Shown here: one piece after another, positions 22,142 to 32,969 of the stretch | Layout of the letters: the number at the start of each line of letters is the position of its first letter | Numbering within the stretch: position 1 is the first letter of the stretch | Assembly: GCA_013350335.1 (NCBI GenBank) | Contig: CM023532.1 | Span: forward strand, 89,035,383-89,099,382 | Direction: 5' to 3' | Origin: Chimonanthus salicifolius | Lineage: Eukaryota; Streptophyta; Magnoliopsida; Laurales; Calycanthaceae | DNA: 64,000 nt | Translations under genes and position numbers: made by a program | Notes under the pieces: model-generated | Database searches by the model: none | What the model saw: the letters and a program-made list of their open reading frames with translations, nothing else | Told to the model about the DNA's origin: nothing

Positions 22142-23548
22142 GAACAGCGGATAGACCCGGAAGTGGAGGAGATGTGGGCCAAGATGTCTACTAGTGAAGT
22201 CATATCGGAATTGGAGTTACGACCAGGAAAGGGTCTTGTATTCCGAGGAAGGATATATGTGCCTAAGAGCTGCAGAAAAGAGTTACTGATTGAGGCACAT
22301 CAGACTAAACTATCTATTCATTCGGGCAGCACCAAGATGTATCACGACCTGAAGAGACATTACTGGTGGCACGAACTCAAAAGAGATGTGGCAGAATTTG
22401 TGGCTCATTGCTTAACTTGTCAGCAGGTTAAGACGGAACATCAGAAGCCACCAGGGTTACTCAAACCCTTACTAGTGCCGGAATGGAAATGGGAGCACAT
22501 CTCCATGGATTATGTGACAAGGTTGCCAAGGTCTTCAAAAGGCAACGACGCGATATGGGTTGTGGTAGACCGACTGACCAAGTCTGCACATTTTCTTCCC
22601 ATTAGGATGACAGACACATCTGAGACTTTGGGTCGGCGGTATATCATGGATATCATCAGATTGCATGGTATTCCTCAGAATATTGTGTTCGACAGAGATG
22701 GTTGATTCACCGGCAGAGTATGGCCGAGCATGCAGTCGGCCATGGGAACAGACCTACTGACTAGCACAACATTCTATCCACATACTGATGGGCAGTCTGA
22801 GAGGACAATACAAACATTGGAGGATATACTGAGAGAATGCATGCTAGATTTCAAGGGTGGATGGGAGGATCACTTGCCGTTGGTAGAATTTTCATACAAC
22901 AACAATTACCAGGCAAGCCTCCAGATGGCTCCATTTGAGGCATTATATGGTAGACCTTGTAGATCACCTGTGTGCTGGACAGAGGCCAGTGAGCCTGCAC
23001 TGATTGGACCCGAGTTGGTTGCAGAGACTACAGCTCAGATACAGTTGATACGGCAGCATCTATTGACTACGTAAAGTCGTCAAAAGAGCTATGCCGACAA
23101 GAGGAGGAGGTTCCTTGAATTTGAAGTGGGGAAGATGGTGTTCTTGAAAGTCCCGCCACGAAAGGGACACATGAGATTTGGAAAAAAAGGGAAAATTGTC
23201 ACCAAGATATGTGGGACCGTTTTCAATCATAAAGAGGATGGGGGGCGTGGCTTATCAATTGGCACTCCCTTCACAGTTGGCATCTTTGCACAATGTGTTG
23301 CATATATCGATGTTGAGGAAGTATAATCCTGATCCCTCTCATGTGCTGAACATACAAGACATAGAGGTCCAAAGCGACGTGACATACGTCGAAAAACATG
23401 TCCGAGTGGTGGACACAGAACAAAGCGTATTACAGAACCGAGCGATCCAGTTTGTCAAGGTGGTATGGGATCGACATGGCATTGAGGAAGCCACTTGGGA
23501 ACTTGAGTCGAAAATGAGAACAGCTGATCCTGAGCTATTTATGTAAAT
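22142..23548 (+). pseudogene. pol: Integrase with GPY/F and chromodomain-like tail, element B
   Basis: The HHCC domain is in 22300-22430 (HSGSTKMYHDLKRHYWWHELKRD, then C-LTCQQ). The core begins with SMDYVTRLPRS (first Asp) and FDRDG (second Asp), then TGA at 22703. The rest of the core is in the frame from 22730: TDGQSERTIQTLED with the catalytic Glu. A TAA follows at ~23072. From 23090 to 23548, the segment KRRRFLEFEVG, a GPF element and the tail VQFVKVVWDRHG-EEATWELESKM give a chromodomain-like C-terminus, with a frame change near 23200. The terminal TAA is at ~23546. Three separate lesions make it inactive. Confidence 0.92.
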
Positions 23549-23590
23549 GTTTGAAACCCTACTTCACTCGATTTTCGGGACGAAAATTTT

Positions 23591-23606
23591 AAAAAGAGGG
23601 CTATAT
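23591..23606 (+). other. Polypurine tract, element B
   Basis: AAAAAGAGGG at 23591-23600 lies just before the 3' LTR start TGTAACACTTCGG at 23607. Confidence 0.85.
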
Positions 23607-23900
23607 TGTAACACTTCGGAATTCCGTGTTATCAATATTTACGAAATTTGCCATTTTAATTGTGAATTAACGGCTATGAACCTTAGATGGGTAAGGTGTT
23701 GGGTCAATGGCACAATCAGGACCCAACGGTTATGTTATAAGGTCCAATTTAAATTAAATGGGGCTCAATTAAAATGGATGGCAATATGGTAATTAAATAT
23801 AAATAATTGACCATGGGTTCGGCCATGGTGTGTGGCCGAACCCCATGGGGAATGATTTATGGTTTTAGTGTATGAAGGGTTAGAATAATGGAATAATGGA
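23607..23900 (+). repeat. 3' LTR of element B, 5' end only
   Basis: Matches the first ~280 bp of the 5' LTR at 7545, including one copy of the palindromic motif (~23817). Similarity stops around 23895-23905, where minus-strand LTR sequence of family 1 begins. The remaining ~2.7 kb of the LTR is missing. Confidence 0.85.
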
Positions 23901-25557
23901 ATGCATTAAGGCTAAACTTGCGGAATAAACGTAATGCGGAATTATAATAGAGTTACTATTCCTATCCATTTTAAGCAAGGAAGTCCATCACATGAATAAA
24001 TCTTTAAAAATGTCCAAAATTAAAACCAAACCATAGCAGGATAGTTCTAAGTTATTACAGTCCCAAAATGCAAATAACTCAAATTACATTGTCCGAAATA
24101 AAAACTTAAATAAAATAAATCTAAATTATCCAAGCTCCTAAGCTTGGCTCTGTTCATGTCCTTCGCTCCGTCCATTCCCTGTGTCATCATCTAAGGTGGA
24201 AGTAGGGCGTTAGTCAACGCGCCCAGTAGGTATTCCGAGTAGGGTCAAACACATGGATTAGTATAAAAATCACAATAGAAATATAATGTCAAAATCATGC
24301 AAGTCAATGCCATGCCATGGGTGTCATATACTATGATTCCCACGCATCAACCATATCACAATCCATCAGTAATCCTCTTCATGTACAAGCCACATCAAGG
24401 TATTCATTGTCATGACTCCCCACGTATGCCTTATCGGTCCCACCGAATGGAGCGTGGACTCATCATTCATTTCAAACATCATAATCGGAATCAGTGCGGA
24501 TCCCTCCCCACGTTTGTTTATCGGATACCCGAATGGAGTGTGGACTCCTCTCATAAGTTCTTTCCCATGCCATGCATGAGATGTGAGTGCATCATGCCAT
24601 TTCATATTAAACATATAACATTGAAATCCATCCATAAAACATAGCATTTTTATACCAAAAATAAATCATCGTACATGGAAATAAAATCATCACATATACA
24701 TAGTCCAAGGTTTTCAACAAGGTAGGAATCCTACCAACATCCAAATATGGTATCCTTGCATTTCCGTCAAAAAATCGATCACAGATCACGTCAAGCCGAT
24801 CGTACACCCGTTTGTGAAATCCCGTTACCTTAAATTAATTCCATCATATAAAATGGTCAAATTAATTATCCAATTAATTTACATCATGCATTCCCTCATC
24901 CCATGTTCATGTCCACCCAAAACTCATTAGTGGGGTTTGGCCATACAACATGGCGTGTATGGCCAAACCCACTCTTTGGTTTTGACCCCCTTGTTAACCC
25001 ATGTTTTATCTTAGACAAAGTGGGTCCAACATCATTCGTTCTTTGATTACTTAATCTACTAATATTCCATAGTTAAACATTTAACTTGATAAAACACACT
25101 TAGGTCCATGAAAGTCCCCCATGGTGTTTCGGCCATACAATAGGACTGAAAAATGTTTAAGTCCACAACAAAAACCCATCAATGGGGTTCGGCCATACAA
25201 CATGGCCGAACCTCATTTTTTTTTTTTTTGTCTTCTTGACCCTTTTTTTAGACCTTGTTTATTTTAGACAACGCAGGTCCAACATCACTCATTCCTTTAT
25301 TTCTTAACCTAATATTCCATGTTTAATTATTTAACTTGATAAAACACACCTAGGTCCATGAAAGTCCTCCATGGGGTTCGGCCATACAACATGGTTGGAC
25401 CCATGGTTCTTTATTTTTTATCATCTCCCCATTGTAGCCATCCTTTAGACTATATTTGGATCCATAAAAATTCCTCCATGGGGTTCGGCCATACAACATG
25501 GCCGAACCCATGGTCCATCATTTTTCATCATTTTCCTAACTTGATAGCCCATGGTTC
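23901..25557 (-). mobile_element. Inverted, doubly truncated family-1 LTR fragment
   Basis: On the minus strand this follows LTR I (57400-58560): the GATGTTGGACCCAC block, GGGGGTCAAAACCAAAGA, the array with CCACGCTCC arms (24417-24555) and the CTCATGCATGGCATGGG stretch, then the GGGCGCGTTGACTAACGCCC block near 24200 and the TTCCGCA block near 23935. It lacks both the TGTAATAGCCC start and the TTACA end. Palindromic motifs lie near 24933, 25187, 25374 and 25480. It joins element B at ~23900 and element E at ~25557. Confidence 0.75.
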
Positions 25558-26462
25558 ATATGAGTTGGTCTTTCCCTTTTGTAATCTCAGCCATATGAGT
25601 TGGTCTTTCCCTTTTGTAATCTCAGCCACAACCTCCATTCATTTCCCTCATTATTTCTTAGCAAAAACGATGGGATATTGGGTGCCATCCAAGACACCCC
25701 TTCACCCAAACGTTGCATCCATTGAAATCAGCCAATGCATCTCATTAAATGAGATGATGCCGCCCAACCTTGGTGTCCCTTGGCTTTGGCCAAGGCACCT
25801 CTTCATCCAACGGCTAGGATTTGTTTGATTAAGAGTTGTGTGAGATTAGAACTCCTTTCCACTTCCTTTTGACTTAGTTGACTCATGATCTTTTTATTCC
25901 AACTCAACACATTTAATGCACCATATTTGAGTCAACTCTATTCTTAATTAAAACTTACTCCAAATCAGTCCAACTCAAGCTGAACTAACTCACACTTGAG
26001 TTCATCTGAGGGCCCACACGGTCAGCCGTGGTCAACTTGGTCAACCTGACCCATTGGGTCCCCAATCAGCCCCTTGACCCGTTTTGACAACATGACCCAT
26101 TAATGGGCTGATTTTGCCATTTTTAATTGGTTTTCACTTGTGCATCAAGCCTACCCATTTTTGCTCTACTTGATTTCCAATCATTTCAACTTAATCCTAT
26201 TTAAATTGAGCACACCCAATGGTCAAATAATCCATTATGACCCATTGGGTCCCAATTGAGCCCTTTGACCTATTTAGCCATTTTCAACCCAATTGATGTA
26301 CATGACCCATCCAATCAAATTTGACATTTATATTGTGCTCATACGATCTTAATTTGAGCAATGGGTCCCACCATTTACTTATTTAACGTCACAAACATTT
26401 AATTTAACAAACCAGGGGCATTTTCGTAATTATCCATTTCATTGAAAAATTGGGGTGTTACA
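25558..26462 (-). repeat. 3' LTR of element E, first ~900 bp
   Basis: On the minus strand it starts TGTAACACCCCAATTTTTC at 26462 and matches 55197-54330 of the 5' LTR closely. At its inner edge a 35-bp segment beginning CATATGAGTTGGTC is present twice in tandem (25558 and 25593), whereas the 5' LTR has it once (near 54334). Beyond that the sequence is that of another LTR family. Confidence 0.85.
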
Positions 26463-26468
26463 ATATAA

Positions 26469-26478
26469 CCCTCTTTTT
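26469..26478 (-). other. Polypurine tract, element E
   Basis: Minus-strand AAAAAGAGGG lies 6 bases from the 3' LTR start at 26462, in the same arrangement as in element B. Confidence 0.85.
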
Positions 26479-26523
26479 AAAATTTTCGTCCCGAAAATCG
26501 AGCAAAGTAGGGTTCCCAAAATA

Positions 26524-27860
26524 AATTACATAAATAATTCGGGGTGAGCTATTCTCATCTTCGATTCAAGTTCCCATGTGGCCTCTTCATCACCATGTCG
26601 GTCCCATACCACTTTTACGAACTGAATCGCTCTGTTTTGCAACACCCTTTGTTCGGTCTCCACTATCCTGACCGGTTTCTCGACGTATGTCACATCGCTT
26701 TGCACTTCAATATCTTGGACATTCAAAATATGGGACGGATCCGGATTATACTTTCTTAGCATCGACACGTGAAACACATCGTGTAGAGCTGCTAATTGTG
26801 AAGGGAGTGCTATCTGATAAGCCACATCCCCCACTCTTCTCATGATGGAAAACGGTCCCACAAATCTTGGTGACAATTTTCCTTTCTTCCCAGATCTCAT
26901 GTGTCCTTTCCGTGGCGAGACCTTTAAGAATACCAAGTCTCCCACTTCAAATTCCAGAAACCGTCTTCTTTTGTCAGCATAGCTCTTCTGCCGACACTGT
27001 GTAGTCAATAAGTGTTGACGTATCAACTTAATTTGTGTTGTAGTCTCTGCGGCTAGTTCCGGTCCAATCAATGCAGGCTCACCAGCCTCTGTCCAGCACA
27101 CTGGTGATCTACAAGGCCTACCATATAAAGCCTCGTATGGAGCCATCTAAAGGCTTGCCTGATAGCTGTTGTTATACGAGAACTCCACCAATGGCAAGTG
27201 GTCCTCCCATCCACCCTTGAAATCTAACATGCATGTTCTCAGCATGTCTTCCAAGGTTTGTATCGTCCTTTCTGACTGTCCATCAGTCTGTGGATGGAAA
27301 ACGGTGCTAGTCAATAAATCTGTCCCCATGGCTGACTGCATGCTTTGCCACACTCTGCCTGTAAACCGGTCGTCTCTGTCAGATACTATAGTTCGGGGAA
27401 TGCCATGAAGTTGAATAATTTCCTTGATGTACCGCTGACCCAACGTCTCAGATGAATTCGTCATCTTGATAGGAATGAAATGTGCGGACTTGGTCAGTCG
27501 GTCAACTACGACCCATATGGCGTCATTGCCCTTTGAGGATCTCGGCAACCCGGTCACAAAATCCATGGAAATGTGTCCCATTTCCATTCTGGCACTGATA
27601 AGGGTTTGAGTAACCCTGGTGGCTTTTGATGTTCAGTCTTAACTTGCTGACAAGTTAAACAATATGCCACGAATTCCGCCACATCCCTTTTTAGTCCATG
27701 CCACCAATAATGCTTTTTCAGATCATGATACATTTTGGTGCTGCCAGGATGAATGGAGAGCTTGGATTGATGTGCCTCAATCAGTAGCTCTTTCCTACAA
27801 CTCTTTGGCACATAAACTCTTCCCCAGAATAAAAGACCTTGTCCTGGTCGTAATTCCTAT
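26524..27860 (-). pseudogene. pol: Integrase with GPY/F and chromodomain-like tail, element E
   Basis: This is the best-preserved integrase here, in three open pieces. 27811-27554 holds the HHCC zinc domain (HPGSTKMYHDLKKHYWWHGLK, then C-LTCQQ). 27587-27147 holds the core with D9 (SMDFVTGLPRS), D70 (VSDRDDRF) and E106 (QSERTIQ), i.e. D,D(35)E, and ends at a TAG (27147) where element B has CAG. 27146-26526 (206 codons) has FEVGDLVFLKVSPRKGHM, the GPY/F-like SPRFVGPFSIM and a C-terminal chromodomain-like stretch (FVKVVWDRHGDEEATWELE) ending ELFM. Chromodomains of this class bind chromatin marks and direct integration. The frame change at ~27570 and a TAG at ~27857 add to the damage. Confidence 0.93.
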
Positions 27861-28151
27861 TCCGGTATGTCTACGCCAGTGGACATCTTGGCCCATATTT
27901 CCTCCATTTCCGGATCTGTTCTTTGATCTTGTTCAATCCTGGTGACTATATTGGACCGTTTGATCAAATTATACATACTCCCACAGTTGTTGATATAAAG
28001 ATTGAACTCTCGAATGGTGTGCAACATCTCCCATTCTGTTTTGATCATGCATGCTACCGATGCATGTGATAGGCGGCTGAGGGCATTCGCCACCTTGTTT
28101 GCCTTGCCTGGATGGTATCGAAGCGCGAACTCATAATCCGCCAGATACTCC
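27861..28151 (-). pseudogene. pol: End of RNase H and linker to integrase, element E
   Basis: Encodes [21 protein letters not shown], where the last RNase H acid position reads Asn (KVAN) instead of Asp, then the linker SHASVACMIKTEWEML and IEQDQRTDPEMEEIWAKM. It is cut at 28151 by the element F 5' LTR; the other side of the cut is at 43791, where ACTCC is repeated. Confidence 0.88.
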
Positions 28152-31100
28152 TGTAAGGGCCCAGAATTTTTAAATTGATAAAAATGTGGATATAAGTTAA
28201 TTTAATGATGAAAATTGGGAAATTGGTGGGATAAAAGGTAATGGGCCAAAATTTGGACAAAGGCCCATGTATGGCCCAATAAACTAATGTTTGGATTTAA
28301 ATTTATTTAAATGGTTAATGAGGGTTAAATGGGTCAAGAATGGTCAAATACCGTCAAATACCCATTTGGGACCCAATGGGTCAAGATGGTTAAGCTCTAA
28401 GGTAAATGGGCTAGATGGAAATGTAATTGGGCCATGGGCCCAATGGGGATCCATTTAGAATGAATGGAATGAAATTTAAATCATCTAAGTTATTTGGAAG
28501 TAAACCAATGTAATGTGGCCAAGTGGGACCCACCTTCACTTCATCAAGTGAGGTGGCGTGTGGGTCAATGTTTGGTGGGGCCGACCACCATGGTTGATTT
28601 GGTCAACCATGAGTGGAATGGAATTAGGTTAAGTATAATGAGTTAACCTAAGGTGATTAAATAAATAAATGGGAATTAAAGTAACTAAAATATCTAAATA
28701 TTAAATGATTAAAATTATAAAAATAAAGTGGCCAAATGGGAGACCAAGCTACCCCACTTCAAATGAGAAAAAACCTTGGGCTTGGGTGATGGTTTGGGTA
28801 GCCACCACCATAAAGCAAATAAAATATCTAAAGAAAAAATATCATAAGGCTGGTGGGATCATTAAATTAAAGTGAAAAAATGGAGATAAGCCTTATTGGT
28901 TATCTCATTCTCGTTTTTTCTTCACAAACTCCATCCCTCCCATTTCCCATTGCCGTCCCATGCTCTAAGGAAGGAGAGGAAGAGAGTTAAGGAAAAGAGA
29001 AGAGAAGGAGAGAAGAAAAAAGTGGAAATTGGAGGGAAATCACTCTAAGGTTGGGGTTTAACATCTCTCCTCTCATGATTTTTCCCTCTCTCTCTCTCAC
29101 ACAAACCCCACCATGGCCGATTCTAGGGTTGGGTATTGCCACCATTGATTAAAGATCTTGACCTATCAAAGATCAAGAGGAAGGAGAGAGGAGGCTAAGG
29201 AAAACGACGGGAGGGGCGGAAGTCGGAGGAGACGACGGATGGTGAGTAGTTTCTTAAACAAGAAATTTTGGATTTTTAGGGTTTAAGAATTGGAATTTAT
29301 TTTTGTGAATTTAATGATGGTTAGATAATTCTATGCTATGGAATGTAAATCCATCAAATGGGAGGGTGGAAGATGGAGAAAACCCTAAATGGGTGAATTA
29401 GGGTTAGGGAAAAGAAATAAGTAAAAGTATTAAATGTATGGTGTAATTTATTAAATTGAACATGGAAGTAGGTAATTGGAATAAAATCATGGGCCATAGG
29501 GTTCGGCCATGTAGTATGGCCGAACCCCATGGTGGGTGATTTGGTATTGGATTTAATTGGTTAGGGTTTTAAGGGATGGAAGATAATGAAGGTAGCTATT
29601 GAATTTTTAGGGGTGTAAATGGTAAATGTTGGAAAAAATTAAAGGGGTTTAAATAAGGAAAAATCATGGAGTGTGGGAATAAATTTTGTGGCCTCAAGAG
29701 GCATAGAAAATGATGGGTTTAAAGGATAGAAAAGATGGGTTTAATATTTTGGTGAATGTAGGTATTTTGGAGCAATGAAATGAATAAGAGAATATGGTTT
29801 AGATGCATGATTTAAACCCCTCAAGAAAGGATTATTAGTGGATCTAAAATGTTATGAATGGATCCAAGAAAAATGGAGAAAGAAACATCATGGGTTCGGC
29901 CATGGTGTATGGCCGAACCCATGACCCAAATTTTAGATCATTAATGGGTCTAAAGTTAAATGTGTATGTATAAGTTTAAATTAATGGAATTAGGTCAATA
30001 AGATGGTTGAGGTAAGTGATCTTGTAATGTGGTAGAGGAATCAATTATGGACTCAAGGTATGACTAAGAGTAATGATTTAATGGAAGGTCAATTTTTATG
30101 GGCTAATGAAGGATGTAGGTATGTGATTAGTTAATGGGGGGTTGGATTAATTAAATGGTTAATTTTAATGGTTATGTGACATGGTTCAATGGGTCATTAA
30201 TGGACCTAAGTTGGGGATCTAAGTTTATGATCAATTATGGACTTAATCATGCATGGATAAATGAGTGATTAAGCATGAAAAATGAGGTAGTGGCAAAACC
30301 ATAATTAGTGGCCAAATTCAAGAATTCCATGGAAATTGATCATGGACTTAGGGGATCTAGTGTAATAACCTTACAAGTGATTAATAAAGCCTAGGGTGGC
30401 CGAATTTTAAGATTTATAGGATTAAAAGGTTTAATAGATGACATGGGTCCCACAAAACCTAAATAGTGACCGGTTTTTCATATGGGCTTAGAAATGGGTA
30501 AAACATGGACTAATGATTAATGTGTAGTAAGGTACTGGACATCGCAGGCGGTGCGCGATCGGCGACCGGGTTTATCGAACGGAAAACGTAAAAGGACGCG
30601 AGTCGGTATTCTGTAGGATTCCTACATTTTTGTAAGCCATGGATTGGGTGATGTTTTCTTTAATTTATTTTGGAAAGCATGTGGTTGTCTTTAAGATGAG
30701 TTTTGGATTATGCATCTTGTGATGTTTTCCTTTAAATTATTTTGGAAATTATGTGAATGCTTATGATGGGTTTTGGATTAAATATTGTGGGATGGTTTCC
30801 CTTTGATTTAGTTGGTAATCTTGTAATTGTTTTAAGATGGGTTTTATTACTATTGAATTTCATATATTACATGGCATATGGCATCTACATCTCATGCATG
30901 GCATGGGAGGCATATGACAGGGGAAGGATGAAATGAAACCGGAGTCCATGCTCCGTCGGGGCGACCGATAAACAAGCATGGGGACATTGCAGATATGTAT
31001 TATTGTACCTTGACGAGGCCTTACCGTCAAGAGGGATGTTGTATTTATTGTTATACCTTGACGATGGTTCTTCCATCAAGGGGGATATTGTATTTTTGGC

Positions 31101-31789
31101 TACACCTTGACGAGGCCTTACCGTCAAGGGGGATATGGCATCGGGATAGTAAGGATGATGGGTGGGATTCATAACACAGACACCCATGGCATGACATTCA
31201 TTCTATGGCTTTTCGTTATGTATTATCTATCTGTTTTGTTATCACTAATCCATGTGTTAGCCCTACTCAGAGTCTTACTGGGGGCGTGGTCTAACGCCCT
31301 ACTTCTACCCTAGCTGATGACGCGGGAAATGCCGGAGCAGAAGGATGGGACGGGAGCCAAGCTTAAGAGCTTGGGAAGGCGGACTAATTATTTTATTTAA
31401 GTTATTTTGAGAAATGTGTATTTGAAGTAGTTTAACTTGTCGGAAATGTAGTAATTTAGATTACTTACCATATTTTGGACATTACTTTGGGCATTATGAT
31501 TTTAAGGATGTTTGATGATTGAATGAATGTAACTTGCCTGCTATCTAAGAATTTGTAGGTTAGGCTCTATTATAATTTTCCGCAATTGGTTTAAATGTTC
31601 CCCGATGCTTACTTCTACGTCTGAACCATTCTCCGTGGACTTCATTCCATGTACACGTAGGGTTGGCCAGTTAAGGGCCGGGCTTTAGAAGCTCGGACTT
31701 AACTCGCGTCGTGACGTCCGCGCCCTTTGGCACTTTTATTAAAAAAAAAATGTATTCTGATTTTACGGTGAAAACGGGCGGGCGTTACA
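28152..31789 (+). repeat. 5' LTR of element F (3638 bp)
   Basis: Starts TGTAAGGGCCC and ends GGCGTTACA. It contains U3 inverted repeats (GAGGTGG arms ~28540), a GA-rich block (~28975-29050), only two palindromic motifs (29498 and 29891), a CpG-rich block (30530-30625), a hairpin array (30939-31137) and the 3' hairpin (31669-31704). The 3' LTR has the same order. No coding sequence is present. Confidence 0.93.
30939..31137 (+). repeat. Hairpin-repeat array in LTR F
   Basis: One CCGGAGTCCATGCTCCG unit followed by three units in which CTTGACG/CGTCAAG or CTTGACG/CATCAAG arms flank AGGCCTTAC or ATGGTTCTTC. The duplicate in the 3' LTR is at 42939-43137. Confidence 0.75.
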
Positions 31790-31791
31790 GT

Positions 31792-31803
31792 TGGTATCAG
31801 AGC
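31792..31803 (+). other. Primer-binding site, element F
   Basis: TGGTATCAGAGC, a perfect plant initiator-Met PBS, 2 bases after the LTR end at 31789. Confidence 0.92.
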
Positions 31804-32477
31804 GAATTTGGAAGAATGAATCTCTCGGAGTAAGATTAAGTCGGTTGCACGTCTCACTGACGGCTAAGAATCCCAATCGACCGACTCTTCAGAGTCCGCT
31901 GCACGGGGGCCGGGTTAATTTACTTCGATTGACTCAAACTGAAGTGTTTAATCTGAGAACAACAATTGACGGAAAGGAATGATAACAAGGGAAGAAAGAT
32001 TCATTCTAGGAGAGATTTATTGAAACATAGCAAGATAGGGTTTACTTCCCCAGAAGTGAGAAAACATCTAGGTTTTCCCCCAAATTGATGAAACAGTACT
32101 AGATTTATCAGACATAGTAAAGTAGGATGTACTTCTCCGGTATTCCCAATTTGAACGACAGACAATAGGAATTTAGAGATTCCCCCCCCCCCTTTAGAAA
32201 CAAAGGAAAAACAAGTGTGCTTATTTGGCAACTTCCCCCAAACGACATACATTGTACTATGCATAAGAAATTTCCCCAAAACTAAGTATGATTATTTGGT
32301 GATTTCCCCCAAAATGAGAAAACAAATCTAGTTTTCCCCGATTGATGGAACAGTGATGAATTTATTAGATGTAGGAAGATTTCCCTGATCTCATCAAATG
32401 GAACAAGCATTGATACTTAGGAAATTATTCTCAAAAACTAAATGTGCTAACTTGGAAATTTTCCCCCAAAATATATT
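31804..32477 (+). other. Leader of element F
   Basis: Holds GACTC-TTCA-GAGTC at 31883-31896 (the leader hairpin with an altered loop) and A/C-rich repeats resembling the element E leader on the other strand (51840-52200). No ORF precedes the accessory ORF. Confidence 0.6.
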
Positions 32478-32969
32478 GTGGTATACATAAGAAATTCCCC
32501 AAAGTCTAGATTGGTTTTATTGGTAATTGTTGTTGATGATTTTTGTGTTCAATTTATATTTTATGATACAGATGTGTTAAGTGACGGGGAGTATACGGAA
32601 TTATGGGATAAGAGAACCCCTAGCTGTCCCATAGATTTGGTGTCTGCTTCTAGTATAGCAGTTAGCCTGGACTTTCAGGAGGGACCTCCCGAGGAAGATG
32701 AAGAGGATTTTGCATTTCTTCCTGAGGAGAATATGAAAGACTTTCCAATGGTAAGAGAGTCGGTAGGGGAAATGGAACCTGATTATATGCGCGAGTTGTA
32801 CAACCAGGTTGGGCACAACTGTACATACTACCCCTACCCTCTTGAAGGGGTATGCCCGATTTGTGAACTACATGCATCAAATGAGGATAAGAGGCGTGAA
32901 TTTTTGATGGGGGGGTATATGTTGCATATGCTTATGAGTGAGGTAAAGGTGATGTATGGGTATACTTGA
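32478..32969 (+). pseudogene. Accessory ORF homologue, element F (decayed)
   Basis: An open frame of 163 codons; the conserved part begins only at about 32550. It is homologous to the 209-codon accessory ORF of element E: both share ELWDK-TPSCP-DLVSAS, one acidic unit (EGPPEEDEEDFAFLPEENMKD, where E has three such units), and the start of the cysteine-rich region (LYNQVGHNC, then VCPICELH). The second and third zinc knuckles are lost and the C-terminus is unrelated sequence. The segment just before the conserved part ends in a pyrimidine-poor TTTTATGATACAG, resembling a 3' splice site at the same place as in E. Presence in two elements with different LTRs argues for a real gene. Not recognised as a named family. 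Confidence 0.6.

Larger units (their letters stand above)
7545..23900 (+). mobile_element. Element B: Ty3/gypsy retrotransposon split by two solo LTRs
   Basis: Element B comprises a complete 5' LTR (7545-10543), PBS, gag, protease, RT, RNase H, integrase, polypurine tract and the first ~295 bp of the 3' LTR (from 23607). Removing solo LTR C (10978-15118) and solo LTR D (15858-19796) with one copy of each target duplication restores a continuous gag order, proving that B was there first. The 3' LTR breaks at about 23900, where an inverted LTR fragment of a different family begins. Family 2; LTR J (58564 onward) belongs to the same group. Confidence 0.9.

Noticed and set aside
25358..25828. 156-codon ORF, also seen as 54222-54566 and inversely at 62041-62421
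   Set aside because: It lies in LTR sequence of family 5 and crosses the mosaic LTR joint at 25557; the partial copies do not conserve the full frame, and no domain is visible.
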